Of a stretch of DNA of 64,000 nt, positions 24,880 through 38,540 are shown piece after piece. Numbering within the stretch: position 1 is the first letter of the stretch; every line of letters starts with the position of its first letter. The translations under genes and the position numbers were made by a program. Origin of the DNA: Paraspadella gotoi (Eukaryota > Chaetognatha); contig CM119269.1 in NCBI GenBank assembly GCA_051294375.1, forward strand, positions 8,877,619 to 8,941,618. The letters are read 5' to 3'. The notes beneath the pieces were generated by a model, which was given only the letters and a program-made list of their open reading frames with translations, was not told where the DNA came from and did no database searches.

Positions 24880-24880
24880 T
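24807..24880. repeat. (TTTC)n microsatellite
   Basis: About 18 perfect copies of the tetranucleotide. Confidence 0.95.
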
Positions 24881-25300
24881 TTTTTCTCTTTCTAAATTAA
24901 TATATTTTATTTATTTTTTAATGATTTTTTAACTCGTTCGATGCTTAACTTTTGTTTAATTGGTTTAATCATTCATAGGTTCATTCATTCATATTTTCAT
25001 TCATTCATTTTCACTTTTCCCTTCACTTCCTTTCATTAACCAATAACCAGCAGTCCTGGATTCGATCCACGTATTTGGCAAAAACCTCAACTTAATTTCG
25101 ATGAAATAACAAATCTTGCCAGAAATAATCTTCTCTTGAATCAATTCATTTTTTTTTCGTCTTTTTCTTATCTTTTTATCATTTTCCATACTATAATTTT
25201 ATAAGTTTTAACTTAAAATCATATTAATAAATTCAGCCTTTGAGGATTTTTAACTAATTCCCTCTTCAATATTTCCCAAGATTTCGAGCTCACCCCCTCA

Positions 25301-25470
25301 ACGACTCACGACTCACGACTCACGACTCACGACTCACGACTCACGACTCACGACTCACGACTCACGACTCACGACTCACGACTCACGACTCACGACTCAC
25401 GACTCACGACTCACGACTCACGACTCACGACTCACGACTCACGACTCACGACTCACGACTCACGACTCAC
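25301..25470. repeat. Heptamer satellite (CGACTCA)n
   Basis: About 24 head-to-tail copies of a perfect 7-bp unit, cgactca. No sequence differences between units are visible, which suggests recent expansion. Confidence 0.95.
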
Positions 25471-26748
25471 GGAAGACATCAATCAAGTCGTTCCATTAAA
25501 GTAGAAGAAAAATTTAAAGAATTGGCTCGTGTGCGATTTATTATTAGGTTGTCAATTTAACTTTTCTATTTTCAGGATCAATTCTTTAATAAAATATTAA
25601 TTTGTTAAAAAGGTCAATGATAACTGGAGACATTATTTTATCTTTGGGAAATTTTTATTACTTTTTTTCCCCTCCGAGAGAGAAAAATAAAGAACAGATT
25701 AAAATACGATTTATTAACATTACGAAAAACTGATAAAAGTGATAAAAAGGTTATTTATAACTGAACAAAAAAAACGCACGAGGGAAAAACCACGGATAGA
25801 GGTTTGTCTCTTAGTCACGGAGATAAGAAGTCGAAATTTCTGAGTATTTCGTCAAATCGAGAATCCGTCGAAATTGTTACGTTTCTCAACTCCAAGAGCT
25901 GAATGATATTTCATTTTACGTCCGGGTAGAAATTATATCGACTCCGATCAGAAAGTTATTTTATTAATTACCACTTAATTATTAATTAAAGATCTCGCTT
26001 TGTTTCGGCCAAATAAAAAAAAGGAAACAAAGAATCCTTATCTTTTCTATTTATTGCGTTAGTTTGAGAATTTTGTTTTTTTATCAACTTCTGTTTTTTG
26101 TCAACTTCTATTTCTTTTATCAACTTCGGTTTTTTATCGATTTTTTATCAACTTCTGTTTTTCCATTCGCTTCTGTTTTTGTGATAAATTTTTTTTTTAA
26201 ATTTTGTCTTCGTCTTTTCCAGAAACGATTACAAGTTTTACAGTGAAACCCTTTTTTTTTCACCGACGGATTATTTTTCCGGTTTCGTTCGCTCAGTTTT
26301 ATTTTCCTTTTACTGTCCACTATTTCATTTTTACTGTCCTTTTTCTCCCTTTGACTGTCTTGTGATAAGCGTTTATAGCTAAAATGTTTTTAAAAAACTA
26401 ATTTGAAAAACCTGAAAAAACTTATTTTGTTGAAAAACAAAAACCCCCAAAAAAAAGATACAAATAAAAGAATTAAAAAATATCTTTAAAACTGATAATA
26501 AAACGAAAGCGCTTGATTATGATGTTTTTTATAGTTAATTTTGTTCTATGAGATAAAATTATGTGGTTTATAACATGTCCTAAAGATATTATAAAATGTT
26601 TTAAAGTCTTTTATTTACAATAAAGCAAGGATGTTCTGTCCAAAAGATGGGTTACGATCTTTTTCAAAATCTTTACCACAACACGTTGTCTCACCTCGCC
26701 ACTCTAGGGTGATTAATCACTCTTCTTTCTTTTCTTTTTGCATATGTG

Positions 26749-27075
<327 letters not shown>

Positions 27076-27815
27076 AGGAAGAAAGAGAAAACCTCATGCG
27101 TCATATTTTACCTCTTGTCGAATGAGTTGTTGTTGTGATTATTGTTGTTGTAGGATTTATCTGTGCGAACTGAGAAGAGAAAACCTGTTGTCGTCAAAAA
27201 TGTTTTACGATTCGAAACCTAAAAACTTCGTACAACCGAAAAGTCTTAAAAATATGGCGGGTAGACTTTCTGGGGGACCAACACTTGATCTTTCTCTGAC
27301 CGAACATTTGATCGTAAAGACGATCAAATTGTATACAAGACTCATCCTTTCTCAGAGGCACAAAGCGGACTCGTGGGGAAATCAAGGGACTTGGAGATTT
27401 TCAGAAACAACCAACCCTCTCTTTACAAACATGATTCCCGTAATTATCTCAACCCCTGATCCCGTAAGGAAAGACAAGCGAAAAAAAAAGGCCGTAAAAA
27501 CTTTAGGTTTTTAACGATGAACCTGGTTTCCATTAGGGTCGTTACCTTCTTCAAAACATCTTTCCCAATTTTTAAAAAGTGGAAAAAGGTACGAATACGA
27601 AAAAAAGTTCTCGCGATCACATCGTAAAGAAAATCTCGTCAACTAAATTCGAACAAAATAGCATCGAAAAAAAATATAAATCTTTTTTACCAAAATTTTT
27701 TCATTTGACGCAATCTTTTTTTTTTTTTTTTTTTTGAAAAATCGTCAGCGATGAATTTGACTTTTATCTCTTCAAAACAATCGGGGGCTGTAACTCAGAA
27801 ATGGGTTTGTTAAAC

Positions 27816-28007
<192 letters not shown>

Positions 28008-28330
28008 TAATTTTTCATTTCTCGCCAATGTTGAGTTAAAAGTAATTAATTGTTTATGGGTTCAAACATTAAATGTTCTCCCCTCTTGTTAAGCCGCTCA
28101 GAAGTTTGTTTTATCAAATAATTATCTGTTTCTCTCTATGTCTCTCTGTTTGTCTGTTGTCAAATCAAAATATTACTTTTTAAATAGTCAAACCATTTTT
28201 TTGCCACAAATAAAGTCATATTGTACTTAGTACTAGTATTCTAGGTCCTTACTTTTTCTGTGAACAATCATACAAACGAGCAAATTAAAACAAAAATAAT
28301 TTAACATTTATTAATTTTTTTTATCTCCAG

Positions 28331-30503
28331 CGATCTCAAGCATTCCATTAGCGGCGCCGCGACGAATCCCTCCGGCGCCGCGGGTCAAACTTCCGGCGCC
28401 GTATCTTCTCCAGTCATGACATCCGGGTTGACCTCGCGAGCGCCGGCGACGCCGATGACGCCGCCAATGCCGACGACGCCTCCCTCTACGACTCGAAGAA
28501 TCGCCGCTGTCACCGCCGCCGTTGCAGCTGCCAACGCTGCCGCGGCGGCTGCAGCTGCTGCCGTTAAAACCGGCGCCGACGCTGCAGACGCTCGAGTTAA
28601 CAGAGGGGTGCCCGTGAAAGTGAGTTTAGAGCGGAAGACAAATGACGAATTCTATTTAATACAAATTTAACAAACTTATTTTCTTTCGACCCACAGTCCC
28701 AGCCCCACCCAGCACAACCCGGACCTCAGTCCCCACCCCATCCGCCCCACCCTTCCTTCCCAGCCCCACCAATCCCTCCATCCGTACCTCTTCTCCCCCA
28801 GCAGCCAGCGTCACCTCCGAGACAGCGCCGCTTCGTAACGACGCCGACGGCGACGACAAAGGCAACGCCCATATTGGCGAAACCGGCGTCTTCTCAAACA
28901 ATCGCGTTGACGACGCCGCCATCGATAGGCGTCACCGGCGCCGCGAAGATCGAAGAGGGCGTCGTGACCGTGGCGTCGCGAATGGCGCCCGTGGCGGCGG
29001 ACGGAATCTCGGCTACCGGAATCACGGCGCCGGGATTTGCGGCGTCGACGATGGAACCGGAAATTCTACGAGAAGAGGAGAAGGCAGCGTCGATGCCAAA
29101 ATNNNNNNNNNNAGAGAAATCTACAGCGATGTAGAAAGAAAAAAGAAAGATAGACAGACTGACGGAGAGACATGTGGAGAGATGTAGAAAGAAAAATGTA
29201 CAGATTAACAAAGAGAAGTCTGCACTCTGCAGTGATGTAGAAAGAAAGACGGATGGAGTGACGAAGAGACAACTGCAGTGATTTAGAAGGAAAGATGGAT
29301 GGAGTGACGGAGAGAAAACTGCAGTGATGTAGAAAGATAGACGGACAGACTGACAAAGTGACATCTGCAGGTATGTAGAAAGAAAGACAAACAGATGGAC
29401 GAAGAAACATCTGCATTGATGTAGAAAGAAAGATGGACAGACTGACGGGGAGACGCCAGTAATGAGGTAGAAAGACAAGTCGTTGAGATGCTGTCTTATA
29501 ATTTAGCGCTGTCTGGTGGGCTTTTCAGGGAAGACGTGACGACTCGCAAAACGAGAAACCTTTTTTCTTCTCGTATTCTTGTCTTATCGTTTCAAACATT
29601 TACTACATTAACTGACTATATATTCAGTTAATTTTTGCATTCTGTTTATAATCAAATAACCAGTATTACTAAATGTATAAACTCAGAAAGTTTCAATTTT
29701 CTTGAAATCGGTACAAGGAATCTAAAAATTATTATTATTTTAAAAAAGAAGCTTAATTAAAACAAATGACATTTTTAACATTATAACGAGAGTTTAACTC
29801 CTAATCTCTCGCTCCTCGACCACCACAGAGAGTTTGGACATGACGCCGTCGAGAAGAAATTTCGTTGTGTCGCCGACGAAGACTCCGACTCTCGTCGTCG
29901 ACGTCGCCACCACTTCTCCCCTCGCGCCGCCAACCTCGGCGCCTCTTCCGGCGCCGACTTCTTCTAGTCTATCGACTCCGACTTCTGCGTCTTTAAAATC
30001 TCACGCGACGCCGACGATCCTTCCTACGGCGCCTCTACTCACAACGCCAAGCGACGTTATCGCGACGCTCATCGACACTCCGGCGGCGTCGTTGTCTTCC
30101 GAAACTCGATCGACCTCTTCGGCTTTGACGTCGCCGTCGGTCATAAAAGGATCCGTCAATGCCACGCCCACTACCTTCCCCATCTCCTCCCCCACCACCC
30201 CGTCATCCGCTCCCACCTCCGCCGCCCTTCCGCGCTTCGCCCTCGACGGAGTCCACTTCCGGTTGTCCGGCGAATTCGACGACGCCGATTCTGGGTCATT
30301 TCCGGCGTCGTCTCCGTCGACGGCGCCGATCGCCTCGAGTCTCAGTTCCGGATTTTCATTCTCATCACCTCACGGCGTTAAAAGTGAGTTTTTATTATTT
30401 ACTTTATTTAGTCTTATTATATTTATTTTTATTCATCAAACTTTATACTTTAATTAAATATAAAATGACAATTCATAATTAATTAATTTATTAATTTATT
30501 AAT

Positions 30504-30590
<87 letters not shown>

Positions 30591-33500
30591 TTAATTTATT
30601 TATTAATTAATTTATTTATTTAATTAATTAATAATTAATTAATTAATGTTTAAATCTGACTCAATCTTGGCCAGTTAAATTTTTTAAACTCTTACTCATA
30701 AGTTCCTATTTCTCTTCTAAACTAAATCCTGGTTATCTTCTCTATTATTATTAGTCGAATCTGCTTCTCAGCAGATCCCAACTCTATAATCCACCTTGGC
30801 GGTCCGTCGGTCCGCGCCCTCATTTACTTACTAAGTCTTAGATCATGTCAGAACCTCAAATTAAGATAAATCATACAAAAGATTATGTCATAATTGGATG
30901 GATAGATTGAGATGAAATTTTGTGTGTGGGTAGGAAAGTGTGTGTTTGAGCAGGATATAAAGTTTCGATTGAATCAAGGAGTGGAAATGAGTTTGCATGG
31001 AAAAAACTAGTCAAGTTGACTTGAATTTTTATTATTTATGCTTACTCAATTTTAGTAATTAATTAATTAATTAATTAAAGTGAAAAATGATGCATTTTGA
31101 AAAAAAAGGATGCAAGTTAAAAAAATGATGTAAGTTAAAAAAAAAAATCAAGTTAAAAAAATGATGCAAGTTGAAAAAATCAACGCAGAGAATGGATTAT
31201 CAAGTAGCTTGCCCCTCTTGGCTTCTCCATCTTTTCTTTTGATTGACCAAACAGAGAGGAGGCTTTCCTCAGGAAACCGACGGTAGAGAAACACGAGAGG
31301 AAACTGGATCACTCTTCAACTTACCTTCAAGAAACTAACATCAAACTCCTTATGGATTATTCGTTTTATTGTTTATTGCCTGCCTTTTTCTTTGCATAAT
31401 CTACATATTTTATATGTTAATTATCATCATTCCAACGTGTTCTTATGTCAATAAAACTCCTTCTATTTCTCCCGTAATAAACCATGCCTACTTCCTTCAT
31501 TGTGGTGGCAGCAGTGGGATTCGAACGCCGCCTCCAAAGAGACTGGTGCAAGTTTAAAAAATGATACGAATTGAAAAATTGATGTAAGTTGAAAAAATTA
31601 TGCAAGTTGAAAAATTATGCAAGTTAAAAAAATTATGCGAGTTAAAAAATTATGCAAGTTAAAAAAATGATGCAAGTTTAAAAAATGATGCATGTTGAAA
31701 AAATGATGCAAGCTTGAAAAAATGATGGAAATTTAAAAAATAAAAATAGTTAACAAAATTATTTGTACTTTATTTGTAATTACCAGTTTACTCCCTTGCA
31801 AGCGATTTACATGTATTGGCGCAGCCACTGGTACGATCTGTTATGATCAGTTAGGATCACAAATTGAAAGAATTATCGTGATTTATCATCTGATTAGCTG
31901 ATTACCGCTTACCGCTTAAATATCGTAGTCCAGATCCGACATTGTTTGCTCAAACTTGTTTTTTTCCTTCTTTTGATATCATTTCATAATATTTTTCTTT
32001 TCTTCACATCCTTGTTTCGATTTGGATTCTGGTATTCATCTTTTCTCGCTACTATTTTGTTTTTTCTTTTAGAAAATACTTATCAAATCATTGCTTTTAT
32101 CCCGAATTACATCCGGGTTCGATCATTTGTTTGGTTTCATTATATTTCGTGATTTAATAAAAAAAAAAACCGATGACGAAAAAAATTTTGTTTGTTTGTT
32201 TTGTTTGTTTGTTTCCTTTTCCTTGTCTTTATTTTTTAAATCTTTATCTTTTATTTCCGATCTTAAATTCACTTTCATTCCTTTCATTTTCTACAAATCT
32301 CCAAATCATCTAATTCTCCGACTCTCTTTCCCCAAATACACTCCCTCTCACCACCGGTCACCGCCCTCGTGATTTTTCGTGAATCACTCTGTGAATCACC
32401 CCGAACACCTTCTCTTCAAAATCCTTTCACCCCTTACCTTCGAACCGTCACTCTCACTCTCTGTGAATATCACATGCTCGTCCCAACGAAAATTCCTTTG
32501 GGGATTTTTGCTTCGACCCGCGATTTTATTATTATCATATATTTAAAATTATGCCCAAAAATACATCGGATTTCCAGCTGGGGAATCGGCTCCTGAAGCG
32601 GCTGCTTCGTCATCGGCTGCAGCGGCGTCTTCAGCAGCGGCGTCTTCTGCAGCGGCGTCGGCATCTCAAAGTTGAACGAAGCGGACATATAAAAAGCTTT
32701 TTATATAAATTATTGATTATTATTATTATTATTATTATTAGTATTATCATTATCATTAATATTACTATAATTTTCATAAGTATATAACAATATTTTTGTT
32801 ATATTTTGTTTATATTTTTCAGTAGTGCAAGAGGTAGTTTTAAATTGTAAAACTTAGTATAAATCGCTTAGAATTAATCCAATTTTTTAAAGCAAGGTGC
32901 CAAAGATTTTGCAGCGACATTTAATCATTATGTTTGTTTTCTTTGTAGTCGATAACTTTTGTTCCGTCGCATCCAATTCTTTTTCTCTCTTTTTCCAGAA
33001 TCTTCTCGAAGATTGTCGTTGTTGTTGTTATTGTCTGTCAGAGAAGATCCTTGGACTCCCGCTGTGACATCCTCTCTGTCTCTATCTCAGTCTTTGTCTA
33101 CTAAGATTCCACAAGGTTCTCGCACTCATCTTCCCAGTCGNNNNNNNNNNNNNNNNNNNNNNNNNNNNNNNNNNNNNNNNNNNNNNNNNNNNNNNNNNNN
33201 NNNNNNNNNNNNNNNNNNNNNNNNNNNNNNNNNNNNNNNNNNNNNNNNNNNNNNNNNNNNNNNNNNNNNNNNNNNNNNNNNNNNNNNNNNNNNNNNNNNN
33301 NNNNNNNNNNNNNNNNNNNNNNNNNNNNNNNNNNNNNNNNNNNNNNNNNNNNNNNNNNNNNNNNNNNNNNNNNNNNNNNNNNNNNNNNNNNNNNNNNNNN
33401 NNNNNNNNNNNNNNNNNNNNNNNNNNNNNNNNNNNNNNNNNNNNNNNNNNNNNNNNNNNNNNNNNNNNNNNNNNNNNNNNNNNNNNNNNNNNNNNNNNNN

Positions 33501-34450
33501 NNNNNNNNNNNNNNNNNNNNNNNNNNNNNNNNNNNNNNNNNNNNNNNNNNNNNNNNNNNNNNNNNNNNNNNNNNNNNNNNNNNNNNNNNNNNNNNNNNNN
33601 NNNNNNNNNNNNNNNNNNNNNNNNNNNNNNNNNNNNNNNNNNNNNNNNNNNNNNNNNNNNNNNNNNNNNNNNNNNNNNNNNNNNNNNNNNNNNNNNNNNN
33701 NNNNNNNNNNNNNNNNNNNNNNNNNNNNNNNNNNNNNNNNNNNNNNNNNNNNNNNNNNNNNNNNNNNNNNNNNNNNNNNNNNNNNNNNNNNNNNNNNNNN
33801 NNNNNNNNNNNNNNNNNNNNNNNNNNNNNNNNNNNNNNNNNNNNNNNNNNNNNNNNNNNNNNNNNNNNNNNNNNNNNNNNNNNNNNNNNNNNNNNNNNNN
33901 NNNNNNNNNNNNNNATAAATTAAATTTCGACACGAAAAAGCTTTTAGCCCGCTTCGCTCCACCAAAAAGCCCCTGGTCAAAGGAGCAACCATCGGCATCA
34001 CTTAGACCTATGCAAAACTTCTCATAGAAGCAAGAAGCCGCTCCACTTGGATCTGACTACGACTCCACGCGGAATCCACAGCGAAGGGATCATCCAATCA
34101 GAGCTTTTCAAGGTTGTCCCGCGCAAAAGGGTCGGAGCGACGGGTCGGGCTTTTTTCGACGAGGAACAGCCCGACGGGGCCGTGGAGAGCCACGAGGCCG
34201 GGGAATGGTTGGCGGATGCGTCGCCTCTCTCGGTAGTGTCCCTCGAAGGGTCTTCTCCAATCGACGGTGAGGCTCACAAATTGTCGGCTTCAGTGTCGTT
34301 CGCCTTTGTATCGGTCGCTACCCGCCAAACACCCTCCTTCGAATCGCCCGTCGGTCTCCCAACACCCCCGACTCTGATGACCCCGCTCACACCTCAGCCA
34401 CTCTCTCCTTTCTCAGCTTTTGTCCTTCCCTGCTGTCGCATTTCCGTTTT
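28331..34450 (+). CDS. Unrecognised Ala/Ser/Thr/Pro-rich protein, exon cluster 2 (interrupted by gaps)
   Basis: Supported pieces: 28331-28619 (SGAATNPSGAAGQTSGAV, then an Ala run; donor gtgagt), 28697-29102 (Pro/Gln-rich then Thr/Ala-rich, running into a 10-N gap), 29829-30383 (Thr/Ser/Pro-rich, with LDGVHFRLSGEFDDADSGSF; donor gtgagt), about 32580-32672 (Ala/Ser run, phase 1 exit), 33000-33140 (RRLSLLLLLSVREDPWTPAV, phase-matched to the previous piece, entering a 774-N gap) and an open frame from about 34020 to 34450 (FFDEEQPDGAVESHEAGEWL, later PTPPTLMTPLTPQPLSPF). Phases agree between 28619 and 28697 and between 32672 and 33000. The exon at 28331 also fits the 18228 donor, and the SGA-type repeats resemble cluster 1, so both may be one gene with CDC14 in an intron. 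No domain is recognised. The 3' end is unknown; a link to the MYORG-like gene is unlikely because an in-frame stop precedes its ATG. Confidence 0.5.
29103..29112. other. 10-N assembly gap
   Basis: The gap directly joins coding sequence (left) to a minisatellite (right), so the exon end is missing. Confidence 0.99.
29113..29475. repeat. Minisatellite, unit about 45-60 bp
   Basis: Head-to-tail degenerate copies containing gatgtagaaagaaagatgga, cagactgacggagaga and catctgcagt. Unit length and substitutions vary. The Cys/Ser/Phe-rich minus-strand frames are products of the repeat. Confidence 0.85.
30478..30645. repeat. (TTTA)n microsatellite
   Basis: Long tetranucleotide array with a few TTAA variants. 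Confidence 0.95.
31081..31735. repeat. Tandem repeat gatgcaagttaaaaaa-type, split by an insertion
   Basis: Units of about 16-18 bp (atgcaagttgaaaaaa and variants) occupy 31081-31185 and 31550-31735. The 365 bases between them look like an inserted element ending in the tRNA-Leu-like segment. Confidence 0.75.
31186..31550 (+). mobile_element. Putative LTR fragment with tRNA-Leu primer-binding site
   Basis: The insert lies inside a tandem repeat. Its right end (31503-31550) is complementary to the 3' half of a tRNA-Leu, including the post-transcriptional CCA: it starts tggtggcagcagtgggattc. Upstream is an AT-rich stretch with aataaaac near 31451 and taataaacc near 31478, as in the R region of an LTR. 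No internal coding domain or second LTR is seen. A truncated tRNA-derived SINE on the minus strand is the alternative. Confidence 0.45.
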
Positions 34451-35047
34451 TGATCGTTTCAACCATTTTTGTTTTTTTGGGGGTATTATGTTTTGCTATT
34501 TTGTTTCGGTCCGCAATGTTTGTTTATTTTTGTTTTTAAACTAACAATTTATATCGTTTCCCGCGCAACTAATTTTCGACGCTCAAACTCCCATACGTTC
34601 TCTTGAGGTTTGACGATATGCAAAAATCAATATTTAAACCATATGTTTGCAAATATATATATATACGCGCTAAGATTGAGTATTTGCAAATATATACATT
34701 GGCAAATGCACGAATGAGTTTGTTTAAAAGTGGACTTGTCACTAAACTGAAATTAGCAATTCTATCATTTGACGAACTTTTACTTTTTAATTTTTTTTTT
34801 GCATTGACGTAAATCTTTGCATTCATCGTATAAAAAGGTAAAAAACTCGGAAGCGGACTTGCTCGGCAACCTTTTTCTTTAGATTTAATATATTTTTTTG
34901 GTTTTTTTTCTTCTTTTTTTCTTGCCTTTTTTCTTCCAATTGAAAGAAATCCTTCGTATTGATTTTATCCAGAATAAAAAATACTAAATGCGTAAAACAA
35001 ATTCAACATTTACCTTTTTTTTTGGAAGGTCGTCTACCCTTTCCGCA
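32089..35047 (+). repeat. Large direct duplication, copy 1
   Basis: Starts cattgcttttatcccgaatt and ends with the ctaccctttccgc block. It matches 35048-38541 in the same order throughout. It contains the Ala/Ser exon at about 32580 and the 774-N gap (33141-33914). Confidence 0.85.
33141..33914. other. 774-N assembly gap
   Basis: Unsequenced. Flanks at 33060-33140 and 33915-34030 correspond to about 36208-36300 and 37218-37350 in copy 2, so copy 2 (36300-37217) shows roughly what is missing. Confidence 0.99.
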
Positions 35048-38000
35048 TTCATTGCTTTTATCCGAATTACATCCGGGCTTCGATCATGTGTTTGGTTCAT
35101 GTGATATTCGTGATTTAATAAAAAAAAAAACCGATCACGAAAAAAAGTTTTAGTTTTGTTTGTTTTGTTGTTTGTTCCTTTTCCTTGTCTTTATTCGTGT
35201 TTGAAATCTTTATCTTTTATTTCCGATCTTAAGAGTTCAGCTTTTCAGTTTCTTTCATTCTTCTACAATCTCCAAATCACTAAATTCTCCGAGCCTCTGG
35301 TTCCGCCAAATACTGATCGCAGCTCACACTGCGAATCCAGGTCAAGCCGCTCCTCTGTGATTTTTCGTGAATCACTCTGTGAATCAGGCCATCCGACACC
35401 TATCTCCTTCAAGATCCTTTTCATCCCCTTACCTTCGAACGCGTCACTCTCACTCTCTGTGAATATCATCATGTCTGCGTTTTACCAACGTAGATAATTC
35501 CTTGTGGGGATTCCTGTGGACTTCGGCACACCGGAGTTGAGTTATAATATCATGTAATTATTTATACATTATGCCCAAAATACACGGATTTCAGCTGGGG
35601 GAATACGGCTCCTGAAGCGGCTGCTTCTCATGCGGGCTGCAGTCCGCGCGTCTTCAGCAGCGGCGTCTTCATCGCAGTGACGCTTCACATGGCGGTCGGC
35701 TGCAGGCATCGTCAAAGTTGAAGAAGCGGACATATAAAAGCTTTTATATAATTAATTTATTTTGTTATTAGGATTATCCTTAGATATTATCATTATCATT
35801 CAATATTACTATAATTTTTCATAAGTATATAGTAGTAAAGAATTTTTTGTTAGTGGGATGTTTTTAATATATGTGCGTCCGAGTAGTCTGCCTTTATGTG
35901 GTTATGATCTTTTTATAATTAGTGGAACAAAGGTACTAGTATTTGAAATATGAATCGACTATGAGAGAACGTTAGAATGCCACCATTTTGGTTTAGACAG
36001 CAAGGTGGCCACACAGCATTTTGCAGCGACAGTTTAATCATTATGTTTTGTTCCGTTTGTGGAGTGCGTATAACGATTTGTTGTTCCGTTCGACATCCAA
36101 TTCCTTGTTTACGTGCTCATCTTTGTTCCAGAAGAGTCTCTTTCTCGAAGATTGTTCGTTGTTGTTGTTAGTCGTGATCACGAGAAGATACTGCTTGGAC
36201 TCTCCGCTGTGACATCACTTCTCTTCTTCTCGCTGTCAGTCTTAGTCAGTCTTGTGTCTACTAAAGCATTCGCACAAGGTCTCGCACATCATCTCCTCCC
36301 ACGGCTCACAGGTTGACCAACATTCGTGCGGATCACTTGACCCTGACCGCCTGAGACTGACTCGGACTTCTGCGGAGTGCGAATGATCAAGAATAATAAA
36401 TTTGGACCGCTTATAACATGTATAAGGAAAATAGACAATGAAAAAAAAGAATAACAACAAGGAAAGGTACTTCGCGAAAAATACTTGTGGATAATCAATC
36501 ATATTCTTTTTTCAAGTTTTAAATTAAAAGTTAATAAATAATTAACTTCATTCAATAACAAAAAAAAATTAAAACTAATGTAATGAAAATAAATAAACGG
36601 TTTCCACGAGGAATTCGAATCCCTTGGGGACCAAAACCCAATCCCTCATTCTTCTCAGAATAAAGAAAAAATATCTCTCTTATGTCGGAATATATTTCAA
36701 CGTATAAAATTAATCGACGAAATTCGAATTAACTGTTTTTTTTCTGTTTTCTCAATTTAAAACTTACAAAAAAAATAAAAAACAATATAAAAAAAAGTTT
36801 GGATTATTGTAAGGACCCGTCTACATAAAGTAGACGGTTGCATCGTACAAACTGGATTGAACAGAATTTACAATTATTATTGGAGTCTGAATTTAGTGTA
36901 TCGCGATCTGATGAATGACTGTCCGTTTTCGTTTCGCTTAAAAATAATAAATTAGAAAATAATAATTTCCTTGAAGCACAAAAAAAAAAAATTTATCTGT
37001 GAGGGTTGGCTTTTTGTTTTTTTTATTCTCTTTTTTTTGCTCTTTTTTTAAAAAAATATTATGCACTTTGGGATAGACGTTTGATGAGAGATAGAAATTT
37101 GTTGAGGTGGTAATTGTGAAATTCTAACACTCAGATATTCATACATTTTGGTGTCCCATTTTTATTGACTACAAATATTGTTTTATATAATACACGAATT
37201 ATAGTATATGTAAAAAGATAAATCTAAATTTGAGACCAACGAAAAAGCTATTAGGCCCGCTTCGCTCCTACCAAAATGCCCCTGGTCAAGAGGAGCAGAC
37301 CGCATCGCATCACCTTTAGACCTAGCATAAACTTCTCATAGAAGCATAGAAGACCAGCTCCAACTGATCTGAAAGACTCAGCACGCGCGTCCGCACACAA
37401 GCAGGATCAAGACCAATCAGAGCTTCCTTCACGGTGTACTGTCTCCCGCGCAAAAAGTGGTCGGAGCGACGGGTTCGGCTTATTTACTTCGACGAGGAAC
37501 AGCGCCACAGGGCCGTGGACGAGCCACGAGGCTCGGGGAATGTGTTGGCGGCATGCGGTCGCCTCTCTCTGGTAGTGTCCTACATCGAAGGGTCTCCTAC
37601 TCTCAATCCGATCTGCCGTGAGGCTCACAAATTTGCTCGCTTCAGTGTCGTTCGCCTGTTGATTCGGTCGCTTATTCTCGCCAAACACCCTCTCTATCGA
37701 ATCGCCCGTCAGAGTCTCCACCCGACCTTGACCCACACTCCGTCACACCAACCTACCTCACCGTCGTACCCCACTGTACCCCGCTACACTCGCCGCACAC
37801 CCTAACTACCACACCCCCACACACTACCCCACCTCACTCACCCACCTACCAGTCACCCCCTCATCCGGTCTCCCACCCCTCTAACGCCACCGCCACTCTC
37901 TCCTTTCTCAGATGTTTTGTCCTTCCCTGCCTGTCGCATTTCCGTTTTTGATCGTTTCAACCATTTTTGTTTTTTGGGGTATTATGTTTTTGCTATTTTG

Positions 38001-38540
38001 TTTCGGTCCGCAATGTTTGTTTATTTTTGTTTTTAAACTAACAATTTATATCGTTTCCCGCGCAACTAATTTTCGACGCTCAAACTCCCATACGTTCTCT
38101 TGAGGTTTGACGATATGCAAAAATCATATTTAAACCATATGTTTGCAAATATATATTATATACGCGCTAAGATTGAGTATTTGCCAAATATATACATTGG
38201 CAAATGCACGAATGAGTTTGTTTAAAAGTGGACTTGTCACTAAACTGAAATTAGCATTCTATCATTTGACGAACTTTTACTTTTATTTTTTTTTTGCATT
38301 GACGTAAATCTTTGCATTCATCGTATAAAAAGGTAAAAAACTCGGAAGCGGACTTGCTCAGCAACCTTTTTCTTTAGATTTAATATATTTTTTTGGTTTT
38401 TTTTCTTCTTTTTTCTTGCCTTTTTTCTTCCAATTGAAAGAAATCCTCGTATTGATTTTATCCAGAAATAAAAACATACTAATGCGTAAAACAAATTCAA
38501 CATTTACCTTTTTTTTTGGAAGGTCGTCTACCCTTTCCGC

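Noticed and set aside
25040-25080. Isolated B-box-like gtggatcgaatccagg on the minus strand
   Set aside because: One short motif without A box, tail or copies; may be chance.
27122-27514. 131-codon plus frame with non-repetitive composition
   Set aside because: AT-rich codon use unlike the confirmed exons, no recognisable motif and no phase-matched neighbours; kept as a doubtful case only.
28894-29478. 194-codon minus frame rich in Cys/Phe/Leu
   Set aside because: It spans a minisatellite and the antisense of a supported plus-strand exon.
32959-34001. Frames of about 300 codons on both strands across 33.1-33.9 kb
   Set aside because: They consist of the 774-N gap read as open; only the few flanking codons are real sequence.
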